Below, piece by piece: positions 10,235 to 19,591 of a DNA stretch of 54,067 nucleotides. The notes beneath the pieces were generated by a model. That model did not search any database. It worked only from the letters and a program-made list of their open reading frames with translations, and was not told where the DNA came from. The DNA is from Lachnospiraceae bacterium (GTDB lineage: Bacteria > Bacillota > Clostridia > Lachnospirales > Lachnospiraceae), in contig JAAUZX010000090.1 in NCBI GenBank assembly GCA_014804365.1, forward strand, positions 1-54,067, written 5' to 3'. Positions within the stretch are counted from its first letter, which is position 1. Each line of letters starts with the position of its first letter. Both the position numbers and the translations under genes were made by a program.

Positions 10235-11083
10235 CTACATTTTGACAGCGCCTTCTGTCACCCCGGCAATTACCCACTTACTGGTACATACATAAACGAT
10301 AATGACCGGAATAATTGCAAGACTCGCGCCTGCCAATAGAAGTCCCCATTCCGTTGCCGCTTCTCCGGCGGAATCTTTAAGCGCAATTACCGCAACTACC
10401 AGCGGCTGAATCTTTGTATTTGTAAATGTCATAACATACGGCCAGAAGAAATCATTCCAGATCCGATTAAAAAAGATGACTGAAAAGGTTCCGATCATCG
10501 GCTTCGCCAGCGGAATCCCCATATAGAAGAACCGTTGAAATATATTACATCCGTCCAGTTCTGACGCCTCGTTAATCTCTTTTCCCTGGCTTCTGAAATA
10601 TGCTTCAAAGACAAATACCTCTGCACCTGCGGTTATGATCGTACCCAATATGATAGACAGTCTGGTTCCGGTTATCCCTAACGAACGCATGACCTCAAGC
10701 TTCGGATATAAAGTCATGGGGCCTAAAGATACAAACATCGTAGCCATGATCAGAAACCGGATAAGCTTTTTCCCCGGAAAATCCTGACACGCCATGCAAT
10801 ATCCCAAAACACAGATATTAAACATGGATATTACGGTTCCGACTGTAGAATACATCACACTGTTTCCGAGATACCCGACAAAATTTGCTTCCTTAAACGC
10901 CCTTGTATAGTTATTCCAGACAACCTCTTTCGGAAAAAAAGTACTTTCCGTTAAGAGTTCGGATACCGGTTTTAACGATCCCATAATGCTGAATATAATA
11001 GGGAACAGAACAATGATACTCACGATGATCAAAAAAATGTAGATCAATATCTGCCCTGCTGATTTTTTAAATTTAGTATTCAT
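10235..11083 (-). CDS. Carbohydrate ABC transporter permease, MalG/LacG type
   Basis: Inner-membrane permease of a CUT1 sugar importer. The 282-residue protein has about six hydrophobic segments. The ATPase-contacting loop EASELDGCNIFQRFFYMGIPLAKP is the EAA motif of binding-protein-dependent permeases. It pairs with the permease gene just upstream (10-nt gap) and the lipoprotein before that. No ATP-binding subunit is encoded in the locus, so a shared MsiK/UgpC-type ATPase elsewhere must energise it, as is common for CUT1 systems of Firmicutes. The GH94 gene follows within 20 nt. Confidence 0.92.
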   Translation of the reverse strand: MNTKFKKSAGQILIYIFLIIVSIIVLFPIIFSIMGSLKPVSELLTESTFFPKEVVWNNYTRAFKEANFVGYLGNSVMYSTVGTVISMFNICVLGYCMACQDFPGKKLIRFLIMATMFVSLGPMTLYPKLEVMRSLGITGTRLSIILGTIITAGAEVFVFEAYFRSQGKEINEASELDGCNIFQRFFYMGIPLAKPMIGTFSVIFFNRIWNDFFWPYVMTFTNTKIQPLVVAVIALKDSAGEAATEWGLLLAGASLAIIPVIIVYVCTSKWVIAGVTEGAVKM

Positions 11084-11093
11084 AATTCACACC

Positions 11094-12077
11094 TCAGTCA
11101 TACTGCATTTTTTCTGTTACCACGTTGTAAATCGCCGTGATAATACCTACGATAACTGCAGAAACTACTGCAACCGCAGCGCCCATTCCATATTGTGCCG
11201 TTGTGCCGCTCGGGAAGAACAGATTATAAATATACATAAAAGTCAACTCTGTTGTATGATTAGGTCCGCCTTTGGTCATAACGAAATAGGAGCCCATTGC
11301 CTTTAAGCATCCCACAAGTGAAAGCATAATGATCACCTGTCCCATTCTTGCCATCATAGGGATCGTAATATAGCGAAGTCTCTGAAAATCAGTTGCTCCG
11401 TCTATGCTGGCACTCTCATACACATCCTTCGGAATATTGGTCAGACCCGCAATAAAAAATAACATATTCAGTCCGAAGTAGATCCACGCATCCGCAAGTA
11501 TACCTACGATAAACGCGCTCTTTGTATTGGCAAGAAAATTATAGTACTGCGGAACCGCCCCTATATTTGACAGATACTTTGTCAAAATTCCATTGTATGG
11601 ATTCAGCATAATGGTGAATACCATAAAAATTGCAAAACTCGGCAGGATCTGCGGCATATAGAACAATGTTTTGAAAAAAGTACGTCCCTTGATCTTGTCG
11701 GTGACAAATAAGGCACAAAAAAAGGCAAGAGGAATCTCGATCAAAGTTTTTATCACTGCATATGTCAATGTCCTGCCCCATGAAGACCAATACACCGCAT
11801 AGGGATTCCCTGCCTCACTAAAAATCGCTTTAAAGTCAAAAAGTTTCTTAAAATTGCTCAGTCCCACAAAAATCGGTATCGTCGTACCGTCGTAATTATA
11901 CAGACAGTACTTTAATGCCCATATGATCGGATAAACGCCCATTACCAAAAACAAAATCATTGTGGGCGCCAGAAGAATGTACGTAGGTACATTCCTTCTG
12001 GCTTTTTTTGCCACACCTTTGAGATGACTTTGTTTACCGGCAGCATTTTTCTCGTATGCTTTCTTTCCAGTTTTCAT
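11094..12077 (-). CDS. Carbohydrate ABC transporter permease, MalF/LacF type
   Basis: Partner permease of the glucuronide importer, about 327 residues with six predicted membrane segments after a basic cytoplasmic N-terminus (KKARRNVPTYILLAP). The EAA loop ESASIDGATDFQRLRYITIPMM contacts the ATPase. The ATG at 12077 has AAGGAAGAG at suitable distance; the ATG two codons earlier lies almost on the ribosome site. It is situated between the solute-binding protein and the MalG-type permease in one transcript. Confidence 0.92.
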   Translation of the reverse strand: MKTGKKAYEKNAAGKQSHLKGVAKKARRNVPTYILLAPTMILFLVMGVYPIIWALKYCLYNYDGTTIPIFVGLSNFKKLFDFKAIFSEAGNPYAVYWSSWGRTLTYAVIKTLIEIPLAFFCALFVTDKIKGRTFFKTLFYMPQILPSFAIFMVFTIMLNPYNGILTKYLSNIGAVPQYYNFLANTKSAFIVGILADAWIYFGLNMLFFIAGLTNIPKDVYESASIDGATDFQRLRYITIPMMARMGQVIIMLSLVGCLKAMGSYFVMTKGGPNHTTELTFMYIYNLFFPSGTTAQYGMGAAVAVVSAVIVGIITAIYNVVTEKMQYD

Positions 12078-12118
12078 ATACATCTCTTCCTTATTTTATT
12101 ATATCCTATTCTCTGTTT

Positions 12119-13645
12119 CTACTGCAATGCCTTCCACTCATCGGCTGTCAGATACTTAATATTTTCAGGATCGATCGCCTGTTTCGGATCAAAATTCTCG
12201 ATAGACATGATCTTTCCCTGGAATCCGATCTTAACATCAGATACTTCCGCCTTCTGTTCGTCCATCTTGGCCTGCTCATACAAGCCATTATTATAACGTG
12301 CAGACAATTCCTCTAATGTTGCTCCGGCATCCATGCCCGGATTACTGATCAGCGTTGCCAGTGTGGTTGCTTCATTATCACCTGAAATCTGTACACTCAG
12401 GTTCACGTTAGATACCGGCACCATATCCTCTGACGGATTATAGCTCACCCACTGTGTATATTCAGATGCCGGTTTATTAGCAGCTTCCTCTAACGCCCAC
12501 GGCAGAATAGACATATCCGTTGCCTTTGATAACATTTCCGACTGATAGTCTTCACCAAGCATGAACTCAACAAATTTTGCGGCAGCCTCCTTATGTTCAC
12601 TTGTGGAAGAAAGCATATAGTTTGCTGAATCACGCAGGCACAGTGCGCCTTTATTCTCTCCGCCCATAGCTGAAGGCCAATCAAAAACGTCCCAATCGCA
12701 GCTTGCTTCAAATTGATCGTTAATTGCTGCGCAATCCCATGAAACAGAAGGTAAAATGCCGATTTTTCCTGCTGCGAACTGTGCGCGGACACCATCATTA
12801 TCAAGTGTCTCTGCTCCGGGGAAAGTAATTCCTTCTGCGATCATCTGTCTGAATAAATTAATATACGGTTCCATATATGTGAAATCATAGGCATTCTTCC
12901 GGAAATCATATCCCATCTTGTAATATCCTTCGTATGCACCGATCGGCTCCGTGATAAAAGCCACTGCCGATCCGGAAGGTGCACTGCTGAGTCCGAATCC
13001 GTAATACTCTCCATTGCCTGCCTCAGTGATCTTCTTTGCGCACTCATATACTTCATCCCATGTTTTCGGTGTTTCCGTAATTCCTGCCGCTTCAAACAGC
13101 TCTTTATTGTATGCCATCTTGTAAGTTTTGGCTCCCCATACAAATGCGTATGTATTCAATTCGCCGTCAACTTCCACTTTATAGGTATACGGGTCGATCT
13201 TCTCTTTAAAATCAGCGGATAAATAATTATCCCACGGCTCAATCCATCCGTTACTCAGAGCCTCCGTCACATCCTGTACGCCATGAAGAATATCCGGTGC
13301 CTGTCCCGATTGGATTGCGGTTTTTAATGCCGTCTGCCACTCTCCTGTTTTCAACACCACTTCTACAGTAATATTGTCTTCATTCGTCTCGTTAAATTTC
13401 TCCACCATTGGTTCAATGGCTGTCATGGATCCCGATGTCCATGTAAAATACTGAATCGTCACCGGCTCTTTATTGCTGCCGCTGTCTGAACTCTCCGTAT
13501 CGGCGTTTCCTCCCTGATTTGAAGTACTTCCTGCCTGTTTCGCTTCAGCGCTGCCTCCCGTACTTCCACACCCTGATAATACGGACATCGTCATCGCTGC
13601 TGTACAGATCACAGCCAGCACCTTATTCATTATGTTCTTTTTCAC
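12119..13645 (-). CDS. Extracellular solute-binding lipoprotein (sugar-binding, family 1)
   Basis: Lipid-anchored binding protein that captures the imported glycan outside the membrane. The N-terminus is a signal peptide with lipobox SVLSGC followed by a Gly/Ser/Asn-rich linker; the mature part resembles the UgpB/MalE group (IQYFTWTSGSM, FNETNEDNITVEVV, AYNKELFEAAGI). The start is assigned to a GTG at 13645 because AAGGAGG sits 8 nt upstream; the next ATG is five codons inside. It is the first structural gene after the two-component genes, with a roughly 100-nt upstream gap that probably holds the YesN-dependent promoter, although no clear -35 box is visible there. Substrate is inferred from the downstream uidA and uxu genes. 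Confidence 0.9.
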   Translation of the reverse strand: MKKNIMNKVLAVICTAAMTMSVLSGCGSTGGSAEAKQAGSTSNQGGNADTESSDSGSNKEPVTIQYFTWTSGSMTAIEPMVEKFNETNEDNITVEVVLKTGEWQTALKTAIQSGQAPDILHGVQDVTEALSNGWIEPWDNYLSADFKEKIDPYTYKVEVDGELNTYAFVWGAKTYKMAYNKELFEAAGITETPKTWDEVYECAKKITEAGNGEYYGFGLSSAPSGSAVAFITEPIGAYEGYYKMGYDFRKNAYDFTYMEPYINLFRQMIAEGITFPGAETLDNDGVRAQFAAGKIGILPSVSWDCAAINDQFEASCDWDVFDWPSAMGGENKGALCLRDSANYMLSSTSEHKEAAAKFVEFMLGEDYQSEMLSKATDMSILPWALEEAANKPASEYTQWVSYNPSEDMVPVSNVNLSVQISGDNEATTLATLISNPGMDAGATLEELSARYNNGLYEQAKMDEQKAEVSDVKIGFQGKIMSIENFDPKQAIDPENIKYLTADEWKALQ

Positions 13646-13746
13646 TTTTGGTTCCTCCTTGTTTTTTGATAATTTCATTCTAAACAAAGACAGCGAAAAA
13701 AACTTATGACCCATGTGTAAAAACTTCCGCCGCTTATTAATACCAT

Positions 13747-15336
13747 TTATTGCTTTTCTTCCTGATACTTCTTGTATACCTTAGAGAAATATCTCCCGTC
13801 TTTGTAGCCCAGCTCCTGTGCGATCTGATTTAAGTTATACTGTTCTGTCTTCATCAATTCTGCCGCCCGCTCCATCTTGATCCTCACCACATAATCTTTG
13901 AAGTTCTCCCCATGCTCCTTAAACAGAAAACTCAGATAATTAGGACTGACGAACACGGCATCCGCCACCGTGATCAATGACACATCGCCGGACATATTCT
14001 GTTTCACATACTTCTCGGCTTTCTCAATGATACCTTCATTCCGCAGAATACGGTTATTGTTGATCCTGTCCGCAATATCATACAGAACTCTGCTTACCTT
14101 TCTCTCCAGTTCCTGCAGCGTCGATAATTTCTTTCTTCTTCCCATATCCGCTATCAATTCTTCAAGCTCCGTAAAAAAATCATCCTCAAATACGGAACCG
14201 TCTTCCTTCAGAAAAATCAACAGATAGGTAAGAAACATTTTAATCGTTTCAATAATAAAGTCCTGTCCCTTGGACACATAATTCTCCAGAGCTTCAAAAT
14301 ACTTCCTAAGCTCTCTATCCGTTCCCGTACCATCACCTATCTTGATACACAAAAGCAGATCTTCCTGCTGTGCAAAGAAAAGACCTTCCCCATGCTCGTC
14401 CTTTGCCATATCACCGATATAAACAGTGCTCATATTTCCCATAAAAAAACGGAAATTCAGTGCTTTTTCCGCTTCTCGGTAGGCTTTGGGCAGATATAAA
14501 ATATTATTTATCATCCTTCCGATCCCAAAACTCACTGATTCTTCCCGCAGCTCTTTCATTTCTCTCTGAATACGCTCCGCTTTCCCCTGTAAATACGTCA
14601 CAGTGTCCTTCTTGGAAATATCCGCAGAATAATTTAATACGATCACAACCCGGTCTTTTAAATCATCAAATACAATACACCGATATTCATTTCCGATTAT
14701 TTCCTCACAGAGTTCGCGCAACTGGAGCTGGGATATCCGGAACAGGTCTTCTTCTTCAGGTTTATGATCCAGTTCTGCGATCATCACCGCTATATTTTCT
14801 GCATCAACAGCCACTTGGAGATAATCCATCTGCTGCCTTATTCTCTTTTCGTCTCGCTCTCGACCGTTCAGCAGTTGGTTCATAAAGTGTTCCCGTAAGA
14901 TCGGAATACTCTTTTCCAGCTTTATCTTTAAAAGTTCCTCATCCGCTTTCTTCTTCCGCTCCGCCAGTATTTCTTCCTTTACCCGCAGCACTACCTCTAG
15001 CAGTTTTTCCATACGGGCAGGCTTCAATAAATAGTCACAGGCATGGTACTCCATTGCTTTCTTCACATATTCAAACTCTTCATGTCCGGACAATAAAATC
15101 ACCCTGATATCCGAATACTGCTCATATACGGTTCTCGTCAGCTCAATTCCGTCCATGACCGGCATAACAACATCAGTGAGAATGATATCCGGTTTCTCCC
15201 TTTGTATCTGCTGCAATGCAGCCTGTCCGTTTTCTGCCGCCCCTACAATCTGAATATCATACTCTTCCCAGTTTCCTACCTTACAGATTCCCTCCCGAAG
15301 AATCTTCTCATCCTCAACGACTAACATTTTCATCAT
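13747..15336 (-). CDS. YesN-type response regulator with AraC DNA-binding domain
   Basis: Transcriptional activator of a two-component system. Residues 1-120 form a receiver domain with acidic residues VVEDE, phospho-acceptor Asp in IILTDVVMPVMDG and Lys in YLLKPAR. A long, partly coiled-coil middle region follows, and the last 100 residues are an AraC-type double helix-turn-helix (VFVSPNYLSFLFKEH; LGYKDGRYFSKVYKKY). The ATG at 15336 has AAAGGGGTGG about 8 nt upstream and overlaps the end of the kinase gene. Position upstream of the solute-binding protein suggests that it switches on the glucuronide transporter and the uronate operon. Confidence 0.92.
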   Translation of the reverse strand: MMKMLVVEDEKILREGICKVGNWEEYDIQIVGAAENGQAALQQIQREKPDIILTDVVMPVMDGIELTRTVYEQYSDIRVILLSGHEEFEYVKKAMEYHACDYLLKPARMEKLLEVVLRVKEEILAERKKKADEELLKIKLEKSIPILREHFMNQLLNGRERDEKRIRQQMDYLQVAVDAENIAVMIAELDHKPEEEDLFRISQLQLRELCEEIIGNEYRCIVFDDLKDRVVIVLNYSADISKKDTVTYLQGKAERIQREMKELREESVSFGIGRMINNILYLPKAYREAEKALNFRFFMGNMSTVYIGDMAKDEHGEGLFFAQQEDLLLCIKIGDGTGTDRELRKYFEALENYVSKGQDFIIETIKMFLTYLLIFLKEDGSVFEDDFFTELEELIADMGRRKKLSTLQELERKVSRVLYDIADRINNNRILRNEGIIEKAEKYVKQNMSGDVSLITVADAVFVSPNYLSFLFKEHGENFKDYVVRIKMERAAELMKTEQYNLNQIAQELGYKDGRYFSKVYKKYQEEKQ

Positions 15337-17167
15337 CTGTATGTCCACCCCTTTCCTCAACTTTACCTTCGGAAAAATTCATCGGAAAACAAATCCGCAC
15401 CTTTGTTCCCTCCGTAATTTCTGTGTCAAACCAGACGCCGTATGATTCTCCTGCATAGAGTTGAATTCTCGCCTTTACATTTTCTATTGCATATCCATAA
15501 TTCCCATCACCCTGTGCCCGGTTGCGGTTGATCTCCTCCCGCTTCTCTATGGGCATTCCACATCCGTTATCCGCAATATCAATGATGATATCTTCCTCTT
15601 CTCTAAACACACGGATATCGATCTTCCCTTTTTCCGTCATACCTTCAAATCCATGCAGCAGTGAATTTTCTACAAAGGGCTGCAGGATCAGTTTCGGAAC
15701 GCTGTATTTAACAAGCGTCTGATCTATTGAGATCCGGTAGTCAAATGTGTCATCCATCCGCCTTTTCTGGATCTCCAGATATTTTTTGACATGTTCTGCC
15801 TCTCTCTCCACTGTAGTAATATCTTCTCCCTTATTTAAACTCAGCCGGAAGAAATCCGCCAGATCCGCTATCAGATTTGCCGAACTGTCATTTCCCTCCA
15901 TCTTATCCATCCAGTAGACCATATCCAGCGTATTATATAAGAAATGCGGATTGATCTGTGCCTGAAGCGCTTTTAATTCTTCGATCTGCTTCTGCTTTTC
16001 TGCCTGTTTCACTTCCTCGATCAAATTTGCTGTTTTCTGTACCATGGCTGCAAATCTTCTTCCTAAATAAGCAACTTCATCATTATATTTTGGCACAAAG
16101 GTAACGACCATATTATTATCCACAACCTCGTCCATCGATTTCGCCAGCGTCCGTATCGGTGTCACGACAGTGCGGGAAATAAACGACGCAATACCGATAA
16201 CAATGACGACTGAAATAACGAAAATAAACACTGCAGCAGTTTGTATCTGTTTCGCCTGCCTATATAAAATATTCATATCATACAGATAAACAATACTCCA
16301 ATCCACAAGATCAATCTTGCGAATGTTGATTCCCACACGCCCCTCTATTAGCTCTCCCTCAAAGATTCCTGAAGTGTTGCCCCTAATCTCATCAGTCAAT
16401 GCATCAACATCTTCCTCTGTAAGCCAGTCAATACTTCCTTCGGAAACGACTACATCTCCCTGATCATCAAAAATCATCACACTGGTCTGACGCTTGACCG
16501 CTTCCTTATGAATCTGTTTCTGCAGCCACGACTTCTTCAACCGAAAAATTAATACGCTGTAGTCTTCATTCTCTTCCGAAAGATATCCGACATCAGGATT
16601 TACGGAATTTTCTCCGTTCGTGTAATAGAATGATCTCACAATACTGAAATATTCCTTGTCCGGTTCAAAGTCTCCATATAGGATCCTGTTCTTATTCTCC
16701 ATGCATACATCATAATAAACGGACTTCTGAAACTGTGCCCAGTCATATTCCGGTCTGTATTCACTGGAATAAACTTCGCCATTTTGGAACAGATAGATGT
16801 CGTCGAGCTGCGTGCTGTTCCTTATCTTAATATCCATAAAATAGTTTGTAAGTTCACTGCTCAATTCTACCTTCTGAACAGGCGTCTTCATCCCTGATAC
16901 ACTGTTTCTGTACAAATCAATAAATTGATTGTCCGAAAAAATGTTGATAAACTCTCCATTGATTCCTTTAACCTGCGTACTGATATCTTTTTCCAAATAT
17001 TCAAGCGAATCGCTTAGAATCGCCATCTCCTTTTTTTTCAGCAGATTCACCGTAAAGTGATAGGAATATAACGTAATTCCTCCCACCAATATAACTGCAA
17101 ACAATGTATACAATACTATCATTCTCATTCTCAGTGAGGTATTCATAAAAAATCTTTTCAGTATCAT
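15314..17167 (-). CDS. YesM-type sensor histidine kinase
   Basis: Membrane sensor partnered with the YesN regulator. The 617-residue protein has a transmembrane helix at about 15-35, an extracellular sensing region to about 290, a second helix (AAVFIFVISVVIVIGIASFI) and a HAMP linker. It then has the His-kinase domain with phospho-acceptor His in INPHFLYNTLDMVYWM near residue 409, and an ATPase domain (PFVENSLLHGFEG, ADNGCGM). GAGAGGG precedes the ATG. The gene overlaps the regulator by about 23 nt. Such kinases often sense oligosaccharides directly or through the binding protein; the signal here is presumably a glucuronide. Confidence 0.92.
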   Translation of the reverse strand: MILKRFFMNTSLRMRMIVLYTLFAVILVGGITLYSYHFTVNLLKKKEMAILSDSLEYLEKDISTQVKGINGEFINIFSDNQFIDLYRNSVSGMKTPVQKVELSSELTNYFMDIKIRNSTQLDDIYLFQNGEVYSSEYRPEYDWAQFQKSVYYDVCMENKNRILYGDFEPDKEYFSIVRSFYYTNGENSVNPDVGYLSEENEDYSVLIFRLKKSWLQKQIHKEAVKRQTSVMIFDDQGDVVVSEGSIDWLTEEDVDALTDEIRGNTSGIFEGELIEGRVGINIRKIDLVDWSIVYLYDMNILYRQAKQIQTAAVFIFVISVVIVIGIASFISRTVVTPIRTLAKSMDEVVDNNMVVTFVPKYNDEVAYLGRRFAAMVQKTANLIEEVKQAEKQKQIEELKALQAQINPHFLYNTLDMVYWMDKMEGNDSSANLIADLADFFRLSLNKGEDITTVEREAEHVKKYLEIQKRRMDDTFDYRISIDQTLVKYSVPKLILQPFVENSLLHGFEGMTEKGKIDIRVFREEEDIIIDIADNGCGMPIEKREEINRNRAQGDGNYGYAIENVKARIQLYAGESYGVWFDTEITEGTKVRICFPMNFSEGKVEERGGHTDDENVSR

Positions 17168-17200
17168 CGGCTTCCCTCTCTTTATCTGTGTGATATATTA

Positions 17201-17230
17201 ATTTTAACACTATCATTGCCGCTGTTGTAA
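17201..17230 (-). promoter_or_regulatory. Candidate promoter of the kinase/regulator genes
   Basis: On the minus strand TTACAA and TAAAAT are separated by 18 nt and lie about 35 nt before the kinase start codon. The match to a vegetative sigma promoter is fair, not strong. Confidence 0.4.
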
Positions 17231-17362
17231 TTTTTCTGTGACAATGCGCTGAAATAGCAGACCATATTCCCATAATATAAAACCCTGTTAGGAAAAACTT
17301 ATCTAAAATGTATAAAAACTCATTCATCTTCTTAATCAGCCTGCCCCTGCCGAGCGCACACA

Positions 17363-17878
17363 ATCGAGTAGGAGGTAGGCGATTATTTCGCCTACCGACC
17401 TCTCACTCCACCGTGCGTACCGTTCGGTACAATATATCGAGTTACACTCTTCATTACCCGTTCTACCGCCTGTTGAACAAACCGGTCTACTACGGTTGGT
17501 ACTCCAAGATTTCTTACTCCGCCGTCAGGTTTTGGTATCTCCACCCTGCGGACTGGTTGCGGTTTGTACTTCCTTGTCCGCAACTGTTCTCTGATACTTT
17601 CGCCGTTTTCCGAAAGGTAATCGCCAAGCTCTTCTACGTTCATGCCATCCACACCTGCCGCATTTACTCGTACTTCCGGCATCCTTTTGGACTTCAATGC
17701 TTTTAGCCGCCTTATCCTTATTTCCGAGCCTTATATGCGGTTCCTGTCCGTCAGGTCAGAGGTTTGCCTTCAGATTCCGTCTCACGGCGGACACCCTTGC
17801 TGTTCGGCTATGTGCTTCGTCGTTGCCTGCGCGCACTCGGGACTTTCAGCCGTTAGAGTTTGCCCATGCTGGGCGAAC
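17363..17878 (-). mobile_element. Internally deleted group IIC intron
   Basis: The 5' end (GTTCGCCCAGCATGGGC) and the following ribozyme domain I sequence, including GTGTCCGCC and GGAATCTGAAGG, have the bacterial group IIC form. The 3' end keeps half of domain V (GCACGGTGGAGTGAGAGG) and a domain VI hairpin (GTAGGCGA/TCGCCTAC). Between them only the first ~90 codons of the reverse transcriptase remain, joined directly into domain V, whose 5' strand is lost. The element lies immediately behind a terminator-like hairpin, the known target type of group IIC introns. With domain V broken it should be unable to splice. Boundaries are read by eye and may be off by one or two bases. Confidence 0.8.
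17392..17697 (-). pseudogene. ltrA: Truncated group II intron reverse transcriptase/maturase
   Basis: About 100 codons of the intron-encoded protein. The visible part, from VNAAGVDGMNVEELGDYL through PVRRVEIPKPDGGVRNLG to the segment VVDRFVQQAVERV, is the N-terminal part of the reverse-transcriptase domain. The catalytic YADD region, thumb and maturase domain are missing, and the last dozen codons are actually read from intron RNA sequence. No function is expected. Confidence 0.85.
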
Positions 17879-17880
17879 TA

Positions 17881-17920
17881 AAGATACCCCATGCACCACT
17901 ACCGGCACATGGGGTATCCC
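17881..17920 (-). terminator. Terminator hairpin at the intron insertion point
   Basis: A perfect 11-bp stem (GATACCCCATG/CATGGGGTATC) is followed on the minus strand by CTTTA and then the first base of the intron. It probably terminated the Xre/ImmA/PIN operon before the intron landed in its T-run. The 128 nt between this hairpin and the small gene to its right show no other supported feature. Confidence 0.75.
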
Positions 17921-18048
17921 CTCATCCACTAACCAGACAATTACTGATCAAATCTATATGCTCCCACGTTGTCTCCGCATTTGATCTTGACCAGGAATTC
18001 TTCATTAAGATTCGGTGCCTACACCGAAGCGCGGCAACCCTATTTTTA

Positions 18049-18174
18049 TTAATGCTTTACTGCTTTATGAACAGCTAATGTCTTACCTGCATTACTTTTA
18101 GCACCTTTGCTTGAGGCGTTAGAAGCAAGAGTTTTAGCCGCTTTACCAACTTTACCGCCATGATGTACTGCCAT
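18049..18174 (-). CDS. Small basic protein (41 residues), unknown function
   Basis: A 41-codon gene beginning MAVHHGGKVGKAAKTLASN and ending in KTLAVHKAVKH. AAGGAGG sits 8 nt before the ATG, the ideal spacing, which is the main reason to call it. The product is almost only Lys, Ala, Ser, Gly and His. It contains an imperfect internal repeat built on GK-AAKTLAS and AGKTLAVHK, has no acidic residue and no membrane segment. It follows the PIN-like gene by 63 nt on the same strand and precedes the operon terminator. It could bind nucleic acid, serve as the target or antidote of its neighbours, or be an independent gene. I do not recognise a named family. Confidence 0.7.
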   Translation of the reverse strand: MAVHHGGKVGKAAKTLASNASSKGAKSNAGKTLAVHKAVKH

Positions 18175-18237
18175 ACTATTTCCCTCCTTTGCATTTTTTA
18201 ACAACTCTTGTAAAAGAATAATTCTATTACATTAATT

Positions 18238-18843
18238 TTATCCTACCGCTTTCTTACGTTTTATATATTCTTCATATGTACCTTCCGGCAGATACAACCC
18301 ATCTTCATACATCTTTTCCCACAAATTAATTGCTTTTTTTTGAGTTATTATTCCTAATTCTTCCGCTTTTACCAATACATCTGCTGTAGTCCATAAAGTA
18401 ATTCCATAATTTTCTACGTATCGACCGACATCTTTTAAGTTGTTACTTGCCAGACAAGCGGCTTCATCTTCCGCATAAAGCAACATGCTTATAGCCGCTG
18501 ACTCACCCTGCCCCATACTTTCCTTTAATTCTTTATACTTTATTCCCATATCGGAAAACGGGTCAATATCTCTAATATATACATTTCCGGAACCACTCAC
18601 TTTATCTTTCTTATTATTTAACTGCATGAGCGGTGTTTGCAGACGTTCCCTTGTTCTAGTACTATATCCCAGTTCCTCTATTACTGCTTGCGGAACCACT
18701 ATATCCATTCCCAATTTTGCAAATAATCTCGTCACAATTCCAAATTGATTTCTCCACAAAAAACTTGACAAAAAATCTGTATCGGAAATGACAATTTCAT
18801 TTTTTTCGGCAGTATTGTTCATCTTGTCACGCTGATCAGTCAT
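18238..18843 (-). CDS. PIN-like nuclease domain protein (DUF3368-like)
   Basis: A 201-residue cytoplasmic protein resembling predicted nucleic-acid-binding PIN proteins. Acidic positions expected for a PIN metal site are present in EIVISDTDF (start of strand 1), AVIEELG and MGQGESAAI; the fourth site reads CLASNNLKDV, with Asn where many PIN toxins carry Asp. The ATG overlaps the end of the upstream protease gene by 8 nt, so the two are translationally coupled. PIN proteins of this sort are usually RNases acting as toxins, or regulated components of mobile elements. Here the partner would be the ImmA-like protease or the Xre protein. RNase activity is inference. Confidence 0.75.
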   Translation of the reverse strand: MTDQRDKMNNTAEKNEIVISDTDFLSSFLWRNQFGIVTRLFAKLGMDIVVPQAVIEELGYSTRTRERLQTPLMQLNNKKDKVSGSGNVYIRDIDPFSDMGIKYKELKESMGQGESAAISMLLYAEDEAACLASNNLKDVGRYVENYGITLWTTADVLVKAEELGIITQKKAINLWEKMYEDGLYLPEGTYEEYIKRKKAVG

Positions 18844-19591
18844 ATATAAGTGCCTCCTTAATCATTTTACTCCATCGCTCATCACAAAATCCTTCAAGAG
18901 CAAATTGTTTATAAAGGCTATCTGAAATGCGTTCTTCTTTATGAGCACGTTCAAGAAGCTGACTGTATTGACCATATGATTTCTCCATTTCTTCCTCAGG
19001 AGATTTCATATACAAGGACATATCTGTTCCCGTATCCTTAATAATATCTATAATATTTGAATTTATTAATTTATGATAAACAAGATCATTAATTTTCCCT
19101 TCCTGATGCAGTCTGTATACAACTGCCTGAAAGCTCATACGGAATAATTGACTTAATCTTACAATCTGTTCCAGCGTCCATTCTTTCACTTCATATTTTT
19201 CAGCAAACCATTCTAATGCGTCACAAGGAAGTAAAAAGTAAGATGCAAAGCGATCCGCCTCTTTTTCAGAATCTGTTATAGTTCCCTTTTTACAAATAAC
19301 TCCCTGCCCTCGATGCTCAATTTCAATATGATATAATTCATGCGCAACGGTAAACCGCTGTCTCCCCAAAGACATCATAGAATTTACGGCAATTATTTTA
19401 GAATCGCCATCAATAACGCACATCCCACTAATATTCTCTGTCATGGGCAGTCTGATAAAAGTATAACATTCCTGCGCAAGCAACAGGCCTATCACATCAA
19501 TCGGCTCTGTACTCCCATAACCATTTATTCTTCTCAGTTTGACAGCTTCCGTCTGTAGTTGTAAATCATCTTTCATTACAATATCACTCAC
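18836..19591 (-). CDS. ImmA/IrrE family metallopeptidase
   Basis: A 251-residue protein with the zinc-protease motif TVAHELYHIEIEH (HExxH) and the third-ligand helix SEKEADRFASYFLLP typical of ImmA/IrrE proteins (DUF955). These proteases usually cleave the Xre-type repressor encoded next to them and so turn on the adjacent genes. The GTG start overlaps the Xre stop by 8 nt; an ATG five codons inside is an alternative. The C-terminal ~100 residues are helical with no recognised domain. The tight order Xre, protease, PIN-like protein implies a repressor-protease switch controlling the nuclease. Confidence 0.9.
   Translation of the reverse strand: MSDIVMKDDLQLQTEAVKLRRINGYGSTEPIDVIGLLLAQECYTFIRLPMTENISGMCVIDGDSKIIAVNSMMSLGRQRFTVAHELYHIEIEHRGQGVICKKGTITDSEKEADRFASYFLLPCDALEWFAEKYEVKEWTLEQIVRLSQLFRMSFQAVVYRLHQEGKINDLVYHKLINSNIIDIIKDTGTDMSLYMKSPEEEMEKSYGQYSQLLERAHKEERISDSLYKQFALEGFCDERWSKMIKEALIYD

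Noticed and set aside
17881..18048. A short minus-strand frame (about 27 codons) between the small basic gene and the intron
   Set aside because: It has no ribosome site and ends inside the terminator region.
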